Origin: CAKQOE01 sp051892195
GTDB taxonomy: Bacteria; Bacillota; Clostridia; Peptostreptococcales; Anaerovoracaceae
Assembly (NCBI GenBank): GCA_051892195.1
Contig: JBJFFZ010000029.1
Location: 1-20,067, forward strand
Direction: 5' to 3'
Length of the DNA: 20,067 nt
Part shown: positions 13,962 to 20,067 of the stretch, piece by piece
Position numbering within the stretch: position 1 is the first letter of the stretch
How the letters are laid out: each line of letters begins with the position of its first letter
Position numbers and translations under genes: made by a program
The notes under the pieces: model-generated
Database searches by the model: none
What the model was told of the DNA's origin: nothing
The model's input: the letters and a program-made list of their open reading frames with translations, nothing else

Positions 13962-15281
13962 TTATATCTTCATTGGACTTTTGTCTGCAAATTTTGTGTA
14001 CTTGCCAAGCCATGTAAGCTCCACGGTGCCGGTGGCGCCGCCTCTGTGCTTTGCGATAATGACTTCGCAGGTGTTGGGTTTATCCGTGTCAGGATTGTAA
14101 TACTCATCTCTGTACAGGAACATAACCAGGTCCGCATCCTGCTCGATGGCGCCGGATTCTCTCAGGTCGGAAAGCTGCGGTTTTTTGTCCATGCGCTGTT
14201 CCACAGCCCGGGAGAGCTGGGACAGAACCACAACGGGACAGTCCATTTCCTTGGCCAGGATCTTGAGGCTTCGGGACAGCTTGCTGATTTCCTGCTGACG
14301 GGACTCCGCCTTTGCTTCCATGAGCTGCAGGTAGTCCACAATAATCAGGTCCAGACCTTTTTCCGCCTTGAGGCGGCGGCATTTGTTTTTCATTTCCATC
14401 AGGGAGATGCCCGGGGTATCGTCGATGTAGATGCCTGCGTTGATGAGCCGGTCTACGCCGATATACAGATCCTCCCACTCGCCCCGGCTGAGGTTTCCGG
14501 TTTTGAGCTTCTGCATCTCGATGTTGGTGTCGCTGCTGAGCATTCGCAGGCCCAGCTCCTCTTTCCCCATTTCCAGTGAAAAGATCAGTACCTTTGCGCC
14601 GCTTTTCAGGGCGGTATTCTGCGCCACGTTCAGCACAAAGGCGGTCTTTCCCATGGCCGGTCTTGCGGCCACAATGATCAGATTGGACTTCTGGAGGCCC
14701 GCGGTGTGGTCATCCAGGTCCTTAAATCCGGTGGTAAGGCCGATGAGCTGCCCTTCGTTTGCCGACATGGCATCGATCTGATCGATGTTTGCCATAAGGA
14801 CATCGGAAAGGGGCGTGTAGTCCTTTTTCTGCTTGGCTCTGGCGATATTGAAAATCTCCTGCTCGGCGTAGCTCAGGACTTCCTGGGAATCGGTCTTTTC
14901 CTTGAAGCTTCTGTCCAGTATGTCTGCAGATGCTCTGATCAGGCTCCGCAGTATGGCTTTTTCTTTTATGATATGCGCATAGGACTCGGCGTTGGCGGTG
15001 GAGGGCGCTTCTGTCGGCAGAGACGCAACAAAGGCTCTGCCTCCCACCATGGCCAGGGTATTGCGCTTTTTGAGTTCTTCGCTGACGGTGAGTATGTCCA
15101 CCGGCTCTGACCTCCGGTTCAGTTCCCGGATGGCCTCAAAGACTTCCTTGTGATGTTCACTGTAAAAATCATCCGGTTCCAGGATTTCAAGGATTTCAAA
15201 GAGCGCTTCCTTGCTCTGCAGGGCAGAGCCCAGAACGGATTTTTCGGCTTCAATACTGTGAGGCGGAATTCTTTCACTCAT
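13962..15281 (-). CDS. dnaB: Replicative DNA helicase DnaB (DnaC in Bacillus naming)
   Basis: This hexameric helicase unwinds the parental duplex at the replication fork and recruits primase. Numbered from the ATG at 15281 it has 439 residues: N-terminal domain with PPHSIEAEKSVLGS (6-19), linker, and RecA-like motor with Walker A AARPAMGKT (205-213), the catalytic Glu in SLEM (235-238), Walker B LIIVDYLQL (312-320), LSQLSRAVE (353-361), RESGAIEQDAD (374-384) and the arginine-finger region HRGGATG (412-418). A GTG at 15293 would add four residues, but the AGGAAG site is spaced 11 nt from the ATG and none from the GTG, so the ATG is chosen. It is co-transcribed with rplI and purA. Confidence 0.97.
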   Translation of the reverse strand: MSERIPPHSIEAEKSVLGSALQSKEALFEILEILEPDDFYSEHHKEVFEAIRELNRRSEPVDILTVSEELKKRNTLAMVGGRAFVASLPTEAPSTANAESYAHIIKEKAILRSLIRASADILDRSFKEKTDSQEVLSYAEQEIFNIARAKQKKDYTPLSDVLMANIDQIDAMSANEGQLIGLTTGFKDLDDHTAGLQKSNLIIVAARPAMGKTAFVLNVAQNTALKSGAKVLIFSLEMGKEELGLRMLSSDTNIEMQKLKTGNLSRGEWEDLYIGVDRLINAGIYIDDTPGISLMEMKNKCRRLKAEKGLDLIIVDYLQLMEAKAESRQQEISKLSRSLKILAKEMDCPVVVLSQLSRAVEQRMDKKPQLSDLRESGAIEQDADLVMFLYRDEYYNPDTDKPNTCEVIIAKHRGGATGTVELTWLGKYTKFADKSPMKI

Positions 15282-15303
15282 GAAACTTGTCACTTCCTGT
15301 TCT

Positions 15304-15320
15304 GACCGGCCGGGCCGGTC
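15304..15320. repeat. Perfect GC palindrome between rplI and dnaB
   Basis: GACCGGCC, one base, GGCCGGTC: an 8-bp perfect stem just upstream of the dnaB ribosome site. No U-tract follows it. Confidence 0.6.
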
Positions 15321-15408
15321 GGGCTTGTTCCAATGATTTTCTTATGATTTTTTCTGATCATTATTATAAGCTTGTTTACGGGTTCGTTTATGAGCCCGTT
15401 CCGGTGCT

Positions 15409-15852
15409 TTAGATCACTACATTGATTTTTACGCTGACGTTTACATCGGTAAACAGCTTGATGTCTGCGGTATGTTCGCCTGCGGTCTTGATCGGAGACG
15501 GAATGGAGATCTTTTTCTTGTCGATTTCGATGTCCTTCTGTTCCCTGATGGCTGCCGCAATATCCACGTTTGTCACTGCGCCGAAGAGTCTGCCGCCGTC
15601 GCCGCCCTTTGACTTGAGGGTGATGACTTCGCTTTCCAGTGCAGCCTTGATCTTTTCTGCTTCTGCTTTCTGTTCTGCCTTCCGTTCTGCTTCTGCAGCC
15701 TTTTTATTTTCCAGTGCTTTTACGTTGCCTGCTGTGGCTTCCTTTGCCAGGCCCTTCGGAAAGAGCATGTTTCTTGCGTAGCCGTCGCTTACCTTGACGA
15801 TCTCGCCCTTTTTGCCCAGTGCTCTGACATCCTGTAAAAGAATTACGTTCAT
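15409..15852 (-). CDS. rplI: 50S ribosomal protein L9
   Basis: L9 binds 23S rRNA at the base of the L1 stalk and limits forward slippage. Numbered from the ATG at 15852 the protein is 147 residues: N-domain MNVILLQDVRALGKKGEIVKVSDGYARNMLFPKGLA (an almost textbook sequence), a long connecting helix (about 41-75, NKKAAEAERKAEQKAEAEKIK) and a C-domain with GGRLFGAVTNVDIAAAI and a final HTADIKLFTDVNVSVKINVVI. The frame extends upstream to 15879, but AAAGGAGG is ideally spaced 7 nt before 15852, so the shorter form is correct. It follows gdpP by 68 bp, a conserved gdpP-rplI arrangement. Confidence 0.98.
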   Translation of the reverse strand: MNVILLQDVRALGKKGEIVKVSDGYARNMLFPKGLAKEATAGNVKALENKKAAEAERKAEQKAEAEKIKAALESEVITLKSKGGDGGRLFGAVTNVDIAAAIREQKDIEIDKKKISIPSPIKTAGEHTADIKLFTDVNVSVKINVVI

Positions 15853-15920
15853 GATTTTTTCCTCCTTTGATATGCTCATGCTGCAGGTCCGGTCTGCTGC
15901 AAGTGTGCCCCGGGGGCACG

Positions 15921-18203
15921 TCAGGAACCGGTTTTTCTGCGGCTGCTCTGATTTCCGTTGCTTTCTGCGGCTTCGCGGCCGGCCTGATTTCCGTTATTTT
16001 CCGCATTTTCGCGGCTGGCCTTCGCCTCCTTCGCCTGCTGCTTTTCCTGCTGTTTTCTGGCCTTTTCGCTCTGTTCTGCCAGGCCTTCTGCAATGGCCTG
16101 CTTTACCAGCTCCACGCCCTCCTTCAGGGCCGTGTTTTCCAGACGGGCCCCTGCCGTTGTCAGGTTTCCGCCTCCTCCCAGCTTTTCCATGATCAGCTGA
16201 ACGTTGACTTCTCCCAGGGAGCGGGCGCTTACCCGCAGGGAGCCGTCGTCGTTTTGTCCCACTACAAAGGTGGCCTTCATGCCCCGGATGTTGAGGAGCT
16301 CATCGGCTGCCATGGAGATCAGCACGGAGATGTTTTTCTGCATTCCTTCGCAGAAGGACAGGGCCACATCGCTCTGAAGCAGAACGGCTCTGGAGATGAT
16401 CTGGGCTTTTTTCTGGAACAGCTCCATATCGGTCTGGAAGAACTGCCGGACGATGGTGGTATCTGCACCCTGCCTGCGGAGCCAGGCGGCTGCCTCGAAG
16501 GTGCGGACGCCTGTTTTTACAGAGAAGTTTTTCGTGTCTACGGCAATACCGGCCAGGAGGCCTTCTGCCTCTACTCTGGTCAGATCCTTTTTCTCGGAGC
16601 TGACGTACTGGATCATTTCCGTTACCAGCTCGGAGGTGGAGGATGCGTACGGCTCGATGTGCACCAGGGTCGGATTCTGAATCATTTCCTCCCCCCGGCG
16701 GTGGTGGTCGATGACCACAACCTTGTCTGCCATGCCTGTGAGCACGCCGCACTCTGCAACGCTCGGCTTGCTTGTGTCCACTACAACCAGAAGGTCATCC
16801 CGGCTGATGGTCTGCTTTGCTGTGTCGCTGCTGACAAAAAGCTCCGGATTTTCTTCCAGGGCCAGATTGTAAAGCATGTTGACTGCATCCCAGGAATCTA
16901 TAACGATGTTGACGTTTTTTCCCCGGTTCATGGCCATGCGGGCTACGCCCAGAGCTGCCCCCAGGGAGTCCATATCCGGAAGCTTATGTCCCATGACGTA
17001 AACTCTCGGAGCCTGATCCATCAGTCTGCGGAGCGCCAGAGCCACGATCCGGGATTTTCCTTTGTTTCGTTTTTCTACGGTCTGGAGCTTTCCTCCAAAA
17101 TATTCTACATTTGAACCTTTTTTGACAACGGCCTGATCGCCGCCCCGGCCCTGGGCCAGATCCAGCGCCACTGCCGCAAATTCGTCGATCTGGGTAATGC
17201 TCTTTCCCTGGGCGCCGATGCCGATGCTCAGAGAAGCGGGAATATCCACGCCTGTGTCGATAGCCCGGATATCGTCCAGAATCTGGAATTTATTTGCGGT
17301 AATGTTTTCCAGGTTGCGGCTGTCGCACAGCATGGTGAAACGGCTCTTTGTCGAGCGCACCAGCGCTCCCTGAAAACGCACGGCCCACTGCCGCAGTTCT
17401 TTTTCTATATCACCGGCCAGGCTGGACTTTTTTTCGTCGGAAGCCTGTGCCAGAATATCGTCCAGGTTGTCTACTATGATATGTGCAATGCACAGGCGCT
17501 CATCGCGGTACGTCTTTTTGAGGTTGACGCTGGCGGTAGTCTCCATCCAGTGGAGCATGCGGACCGTCTTCTGTGGAGGCCGTTCGCCGGAGGCATCGGA
17601 GCTGCCGGAGCCGGATTTGCCTGTGTCGGGAGTCCGGTTTCCGGTTGCAGATCCTGCAGTGTCGGAGCTGGAATCCTGACCGGAGGATTCGGATCCGGAA
17701 GCCTGGTTCTGCCCTTCGGAAGTGCTCTCCCGCAGTCCCGCCTCGGAATACTGGACGCGGAAGGACCGGTTGATGGCGGTAATAAGAATATTTCTGTCCT
17801 TCAGCTCTTCGTTGGTGAGCTTCTGAAGCTTCACTCCGGTGAGCTCAAAGATATCATCCGGTATTTCAGATATTTCGGTAAACATATCCCGGAAGCGTGT
17901 GTTGCTCCAGAGAATCTGCCCTTTTTCATCGATGAGGCACAGAGGATACGGACTGTGAATCACAGCTGCGGAGGTGATGTCGCTCATGCCTCCCACAATG
18001 GTTTCCACCACCCGGGACACAGAGTGCCGCTTGCTTTTTCCTATGAAGTGACTGATGCCTGTGATCACACATACAAAAGCCAGTGCCGGAAGCGCCAGAA
18101 CCGGGCAGATCACCCCGATTACGACAACAAGAACCAGCATGGCAAGAATATCGAGTTTTCTTATGGAGAACCATCGTTTGATGAGCAATCGTTTCTCGTC
18201 CAT
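15921..18203 (-). CDS. gdpP: Cyclic-di-AMP phosphodiesterase GdpP (YybT)
   Basis: GdpP hydrolyses c-di-AMP to pApA at the membrane and so affects wall stress resistance and potassium balance. Numbered from the ATG at 18203 (AAGGGGGAA upstream) it has 760 residues: two membrane segments (about 17-33 and 36-53), a PAS domain (about 80-235), a degenerate GGDEF domain (about 236-372, ending GGDQAVVKKG) and DHH/DHHA1 domains (about 385-700). Metal ligands are intact: GHKLPDMDS (H406, D410, D412), DTSKP (D476), DHH (499-501); the DHHA1 motif GGGGN is present. Two oddities: a Ser/Gly/Asp-rich insert (about 158-210) inside PAS, and an Asn/Glu-rich tail with a 12-residue tandem repeat. It heads the gdpP-rplI-dnaB-purA operon. 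Confidence 0.96.
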   Translation of the reverse strand: MDEKRLLIKRWFSIRKLDILAMLVLVVVIGVICPVLALPALAFVCVITGISHFIGKSKRHSVSRVVETIVGGMSDITSAAVIHSPYPLCLIDEKGQILWSNTRFRDMFTEISEIPDDIFELTGVKLQKLTNEELKDRNILITAINRSFRVQYSEAGLRESTSEGQNQASGSESSGQDSSSDTAGSATGNRTPDTGKSGSGSSDASGERPPQKTVRMLHWMETTASVNLKKTYRDERLCIAHIIVDNLDDILAQASDEKKSSLAGDIEKELRQWAVRFQGALVRSTKSRFTMLCDSRNLENITANKFQILDDIRAIDTGVDIPASLSIGIGAQGKSITQIDEFAAVALDLAQGRGGDQAVVKKGSNVEYFGGKLQTVEKRNKGKSRIVALALRRLMDQAPRVYVMGHKLPDMDSLGAALGVARMAMNRGKNVNIVIDSWDAVNMLYNLALEENPELFVSSDTAKQTISRDDLLVVVDTSKPSVAECGVLTGMADKVVVIDHHRRGEEMIQNPTLVHIEPYASSTSELVTEMIQYVSSEKKDLTRVEAEGLLAGIAVDTKNFSVKTGVRTFEAAAWLRRQGADTTIVRQFFQTDMELFQKKAQIISRAVLLQSDVALSFCEGMQKNISVLISMAADELLNIRGMKATFVVGQNDDGSLRVSARSLGEVNVQLIMEKLGGGGNLTTAGARLENTALKEGVELVKQAIAEGLAEQSEKARKQQEKQQAKEAKASRENAENNGNQAGREAAESNGNQSSRRKTGS
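15950..16021. repeat. 36-bp imperfect tandem repeat in the gdpP tail
   Basis: Units 15950-15985 and 15986-16021 are related head-to-tail copies. They encode ENAENNGNQAGR and EAAESNGNQSSR near the GdpP C-terminus. The period is a multiple of three, so copy number can change without breaking the frame. Confidence 0.7.
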
Positions 18204-18233
18204 AGTAAATTCCCCCTTCATACACAGAGACAC

Positions 18234-18262
18234 AGTATATCATATTCCGAAAATTATTACAA
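18234..18262 (-). promoter_or_regulatory. Strong sigma-A promoter for gdpP-rplI-dnaB-purA
   Basis: On the minus strand TTGTAA (18262-18257), a 17-nt spacer and TATACT (18239-18234), with TG one base before the -10. Transcription would start near 18227, about 24 nt before the gdpP start codon. Confidence 0.75.
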
Positions 18263-18551
18263 TATTGCTGCGGAAGGGTGGGCGGAAATGTACATTCTGC
18301 CGGGGGGGCGCCTCAGACCCGGGTTGAGGATGCGCCGGCGGTTTGGCCGGCCCGGTCCGGGGCCGCACCCTGCAGCCGCAATTCAGTTATTGCACCCGGA
18401 AGCGGCTGCTCCGCTGGACCGGCCGTCATGGTCTAGGGCCGCACCCTGCGGCCCCGGACCGGGCTGCCGTCAGGCGCTTTTTTGGTGCCTGCGGAGCTGG
18501 CGGACTGGGGATGTTCCTGCGGTGACTCTGTTCCTCGCCTGCTGCATTTAC
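18263..18551. other. GC-rich structured intergenic region between rpsR and gdpP
   Basis: No convincing gene lies here in either direction. Inverted arms CCCGGTCCGGGGCCGCA (18351-18367) and TGCGGCCCCGGACCGGG (18447-18463) are perfect 17-bp complements 79 bp apart. A 14-bp direct repeat GGGCCGCACCCTGC occurs at 18360-18373 and 18436-18449. A nested pair GCAGCCGC (18372-18379) and GCGGCTGC (18402-18409) lies between the arms. The whole could fold into a branched structure of about 113 nt. A smaller stem CCTCA/TGAGG flanks an ACCCGGGT palindrome near 18311-18329. Confidence 0.65.
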
Positions 18552-18583
18552 GAAAAAAGAGCCGTTGCATAAGCAACAGCTCT
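18552..18583 (-). terminator. Intrinsic terminator of rpsF-ssb-rpsR
   Basis: An 11-bp stem (18558-18568 with 18573-18583, one G-U pair, 4-nt loop ATAA), followed on the minus strand by TTTTTT (18558-18553). It starts 7 bp after the rpsR stop. Confidence 0.92.
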
Positions 18584-18589
18584 CTGTGA

Positions 18590-18832
18590 TTAGTCCTGAG
18601 TGTATGGTAATAAAGCTACGATTCTTGATCTCTTGATAGCCTTAGTGACTTCTCTCTGGTGAATGGCACAAGTGCCTGTGATTCTCTTAGGGAGAATCTT
18701 ACCTCTTTCTGTCACGTACTTCTTGAGCGTATCGACATCTTTATAATCAATTGTTGCAGCACCGTTCTGTGCTTTCTGTACGCAGAACTGGCAAACCTTT
18801 CTTCTTCTGCCGCCGCCTCTTCTCTTTTCCAT
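18590..18832 (-). CDS. rpsR: 30S ribosomal protein S18
   Basis: S18 binds the 16S rRNA central domain as a heterodimer with S6. The 80 residues contain the family core NGAATIDYKDVDTLKKYVTERGKILPKRITGTCAIHQREVTKAIKRSRIVALLPYT. A basic, Gly/Arg-rich N-terminus precedes CQFC (14-17), and CAIH (55-58) follows, so this is the cysteine-containing form likely to hold zinc. The ATG at 18832 has AAAGGAG 8 nt upstream and lies 17 nt after ssb. It is the last gene of the rpsF-ssb-rpsR operon; a terminator follows at once. Confidence 0.98.
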   Translation of the reverse strand: MEKRRGGGRRRKVCQFCVQKAQNGAATIDYKDVDTLKKYVTERGKILPKRITGTCAIHQREVTKAIKRSRIVALLPYTQD

Positions 18833-18849
18833 GATGGCGTCTCCTTTCT

Positions 18850-19305
18850 TTAGAATGGGATATCGTCGTCGTCTATAGCTTCGAAGCCTTCCGGTATGTC
18901 AGACGGAACTGACTGCGCCGGTGCAGAGTACGCTGGATCCATACCCTGAGGTCTTGTAAAACCTCCGCCCTGATTGCCGTCGTTTCTGCTTCCGATAAAA
19001 TCGAAGCGGTTAACGATAACATCGGTTGTATACACAGTATCGCCCTTCTGGTTCTGGTAGGAACCGGTCTGAATGCGTCCTTCCACGGCAACCTGTCTGC
19101 CCTTTGTCAGGTACTTCTGGAATGTCTCTGCCTGCTTCCCGAATAACGTGATGTTAATAAAGTCAGCTTGCCTGTCATTTCCATCCTGTCCCTGTCTCGG
19201 CGGGCGGTCAACTGCCAGTGCGGTACGGCATACGGCCATCTGTGAATTTGTGTATCTGAGATCCGGATCTCTTGCGATTCTTCCTACTAATACGACTACG
19301 TTCAT
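18850..19305 (-). CDS. ssb: Single-stranded DNA-binding protein
   Basis: SSB coats single-stranded DNA at forks and during repair. The 151 residues comprise an OB-fold (about 1-105: MNVVVLVGRIARDPDLRYTNSQMAVCRTALAVDR, DFINITLFGKQAETFQKYLTKGRQVAVEGRIQTGSYQNQKGDTVYTTDVI), a Gly/Gln/Pro linker and the acidic tip IDDDDIPF, which docks partner proteins. The ATG at 19305 has AAAGGAG 6 nt upstream. It lies between rpsF and rpsR, the conserved bacterial order. The 125-bp gap from rpsF holds a perfect 16-bp palindrome. Confidence 0.98.
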   Translation of the reverse strand: MNVVVLVGRIARDPDLRYTNSQMAVCRTALAVDRPPRQGQDGNDRQADFINITLFGKQAETFQKYLTKGRQVAVEGRIQTGSYQNQKGDTVYTTDVIVNRFDFIGSRNDGNQGGGFTRPQGMDPAYSAPAQSVPSDIPEGFEAIDDDDIPF

Positions 19306-19357
19306 TTCAAACTCCTTTTCATCATAAACTGAAAAAGTTAAAAACTGAATATTCCGG

Positions 19358-19373
19358 CACCGCCCGGGCGGTG
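19358..19373. repeat. Perfect 16-bp GC palindrome between rpsF and ssb
   Basis: CACCGCCCGGGCGGTG is fully self-complementary. A T-run (TTTTT) appears only about 12 nt later on the minus strand, so termination is at most partial. Confidence 0.6.
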
Positions 19374-19430
19374 GGAATCCCGTCGCAAAGACGTTTTCTT
19401 TTCTGTACTCGTATGATTACAGATACTTTT

Positions 19431-19721
19431 TTATTTTTCGTCTTTGTTTACGATGATGTGTCTCATGCAGGCATCAGCGATCTTTAATCGTCTGTCTAAC
19501 TCCTTAGGGAGCTCCGGTCCTGCCTGGAATTCGATGAGAGTGTAGTAACCCTCTCCCTTTTTCTGGATCGGATACGCAAGCTTCTTCACACCCCATGCGT
19601 CAACCTTGCCGATTTCGCCGCCTTCGTCAGTGATGATCTTCTGAACGCGTTCTGCAAAAGCAGTCTTTTCGTCATCAGCGATTGTCGGATCGAGGATGTA
19701 CAGTACTTCGTAATTTGTCAT
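19431..19721 (-). CDS. rpsF: 30S ribosomal protein S6
   Basis: S6 pairs with S18 in the platform of the small subunit. The 96 residues show the family features MTNYEVLYILDPTIADDEKTAFAERVQKIITDEGGEIGKVDAWGVKKLAYPIQKKGEGYYTLIEFQA and a final helix with LDRRLKIADACMRHIIVN. It lacks the long acidic tail of enterobacterial S6, as is usual in Firmicutes. The ATG at 19721 has AAGGAGGT upstream. It is the first gene of its operon, with a promoter about 80 bp upstream and a structured leader. Confidence 0.98.
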   Translation of the reverse strand: MTNYEVLYILDPTIADDEKTAFAERVQKIITDEGGEIGKVDAWGVKKLAYPIQKKGEGYYTLIEFQAGPELPKELDRRLKIADACMRHIIVNKDEK

Positions 19722-19740
19722 CTTTCTTTTACCTCCTTAT

Positions 19741-19790
19741 GGACTTCCGGCCTCGCTCTGTCACGAGGCAAGGATCCTGCGGTCTTCCCG
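19741..19790 (-). promoter_or_regulatory. Structured rpsF leader, candidate S6:S18-binding element
   Basis: In the mRNA a stem GCCUCG/CGAGGC (19769-19764 with 19755-19750) is followed directly by CGGAAGUCC, so a CCG triplet sits at the junction. Bases GGA/UCC and CUU/AAG could form an outer stem. A hairpin plus CCG next to an outer stem is the reported layout of the S6:S18 autoregulatory leader. A second small hairpin (GCGG...CCGC, 19778-19790) lies upstream. Confidence 0.4.
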
Positions 19791-19801
19791 CAAGCTTTCA
19801 T

Positions 19802-19830
19802 ATTTTATCAGAGTCTCGTGCCGTATGCAA
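19802..19830 (-). promoter_or_regulatory. Sigma-A promoter for rpsF-ssb-rpsR
   Basis: On the minus strand TTGCAT (19830-19825), a 17-nt spacer and TAAAAT (19807-19802), with TG one base before the -10 (extended -10). It is placed about 80 bp before the rpsF start codon. Confidence 0.7.
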
Positions 19831-20067
19831 GTGTTTTTTGCCGCTGCAGAGCAGCGCTCTCTGATTGTGCTGCGACGGGCCGGTGTGGGCGATGTGCAAG
19901 GCAGATGTGCGAAGGGCGGAAGGGCGGGCCGACGGCGATGGGGGCTGCGTCGTTTTTTCGCCGGCGGGCCGGCGCTGCTGCGTTTCTCCGGGGATGATTC
20001 GGGACAGGCCGGTGTTCGATTCGGGTTCGTGCTGCTGTGATTTTGGGGAATAGTCCGGCGACGGGCC
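19831..20067. other. GC-rich gene-free region upstream of rpsF
   Basis: I see no protein family in any frame; open frames here lack ribosome sites and have the Arg/Gly/Ala-rich composition of GC-rich non-coding DNA. It contains a perfect hairpin CGCCGGC, GG, GCCGGCG (19959-19974) preceded on the plus strand by a T-run. Purine-rich G stretches lie around 19915-19945. A gene ending or starting beyond the window cannot be excluded. Confidence 0.5.

Noticed and set aside
15905..15919. GTGCCCC/GGGGCAC palindrome after gdpP as a terminator
   Set aside because: The loop is almost absent and no U-tract follows; it lies before a strong rplI ribosome site inside a conserved operon.
15867..17114. Plus-strand frame of 415 codons opposite gdpP
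   Set aside because: Long only because of the GC-rich codon pattern of gdpP on the other strand.
17481..18572. Plus-strand frame running from gdpP antisense through the intergenic region
   Set aside because: The intergenic part has Pro/Arg/Gly-rich translation typical of non-coding GC DNA and no start signals.

Overview
This window comes from a Firmicute, most likely an anaerobic spore-former of the class Clostridia with moderately high GC. The evidence is the sporulation pair yabP/yabQ, an S-layer-homology surface protein, WalRK, RNase M5, GdpP, DnaD-type replication proteins and strong AAGGAGG-type ribosome binding sites. All supported genes lie on the minus strand. The gene order rpsF-ssb-rpsR-gdpP-rplI-dnaB-purA-dnaD is the conserved block found close to oriC in Clostridia and Bacilli. 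I cannot name the species.

Layout in the direction of transcription, from high to low coordinates. (1) 20067-19722 is gene-free and GC-rich. It ends in a good extended -10 promoter and a structured leader (candidate S6:S18 autoregulatory element) for rpsF-ssb-rpsR, which stops at a clear intrinsic terminator at 18552-18583. (2) 18589-18234 is a GC-rich, strongly structured intergenic region followed by a near-consensus promoter for gdpP-rplI-dnaB-purA. These encode a c-di-AMP phosphodiesterase, ribosomal protein L9, the replicative helicase and adenylosuccinate synthetase. The end of purA runs into a 100-N gap. (3) A dnaD-family gene with its own promoter carries an unusual C-terminus resembling the N-terminal domain of a DnaI/DnaC helicase loader without the ATPase. 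Next comes a membrane-anchored G5/M23 cell-wall peptidase. (4) walR-walK, the essential cell-wall two-component system, has its own promoter and an intrinsic terminator. (5) A candidate sigma-E promoter precedes yabP-yabQ-divIC-rnmV-rsmA, which covers sporulation, division and rRNA maturation. yabQ is interrupted by a second 100-N gap that looks like an assembly artefact. (6) Then come a small protein that looks like a catalytically dead P-loop ATPase and, running off the window, an SLH-domain surface protein.

The genes cover replication (ssb, dnaB, dnaD), translation and rRNA maturation (rpsF, rpsR, rplI, rnmV, rsmA), envelope control (walRK, M23 peptidase, SLH protein, divIC, and gdpP through c-di-AMP) and sporulation (yabPQ). 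I see no mobile element, CRISPR array, tRNA or rRNA. The two least ordinary observations are the DnaD plus loader-N-domain fusion without a AAA+ motor, and the dead ATPase in which the P-loop Lys and both Walker B acids appear to be replaced. I did not find a clear new multi-gene system.
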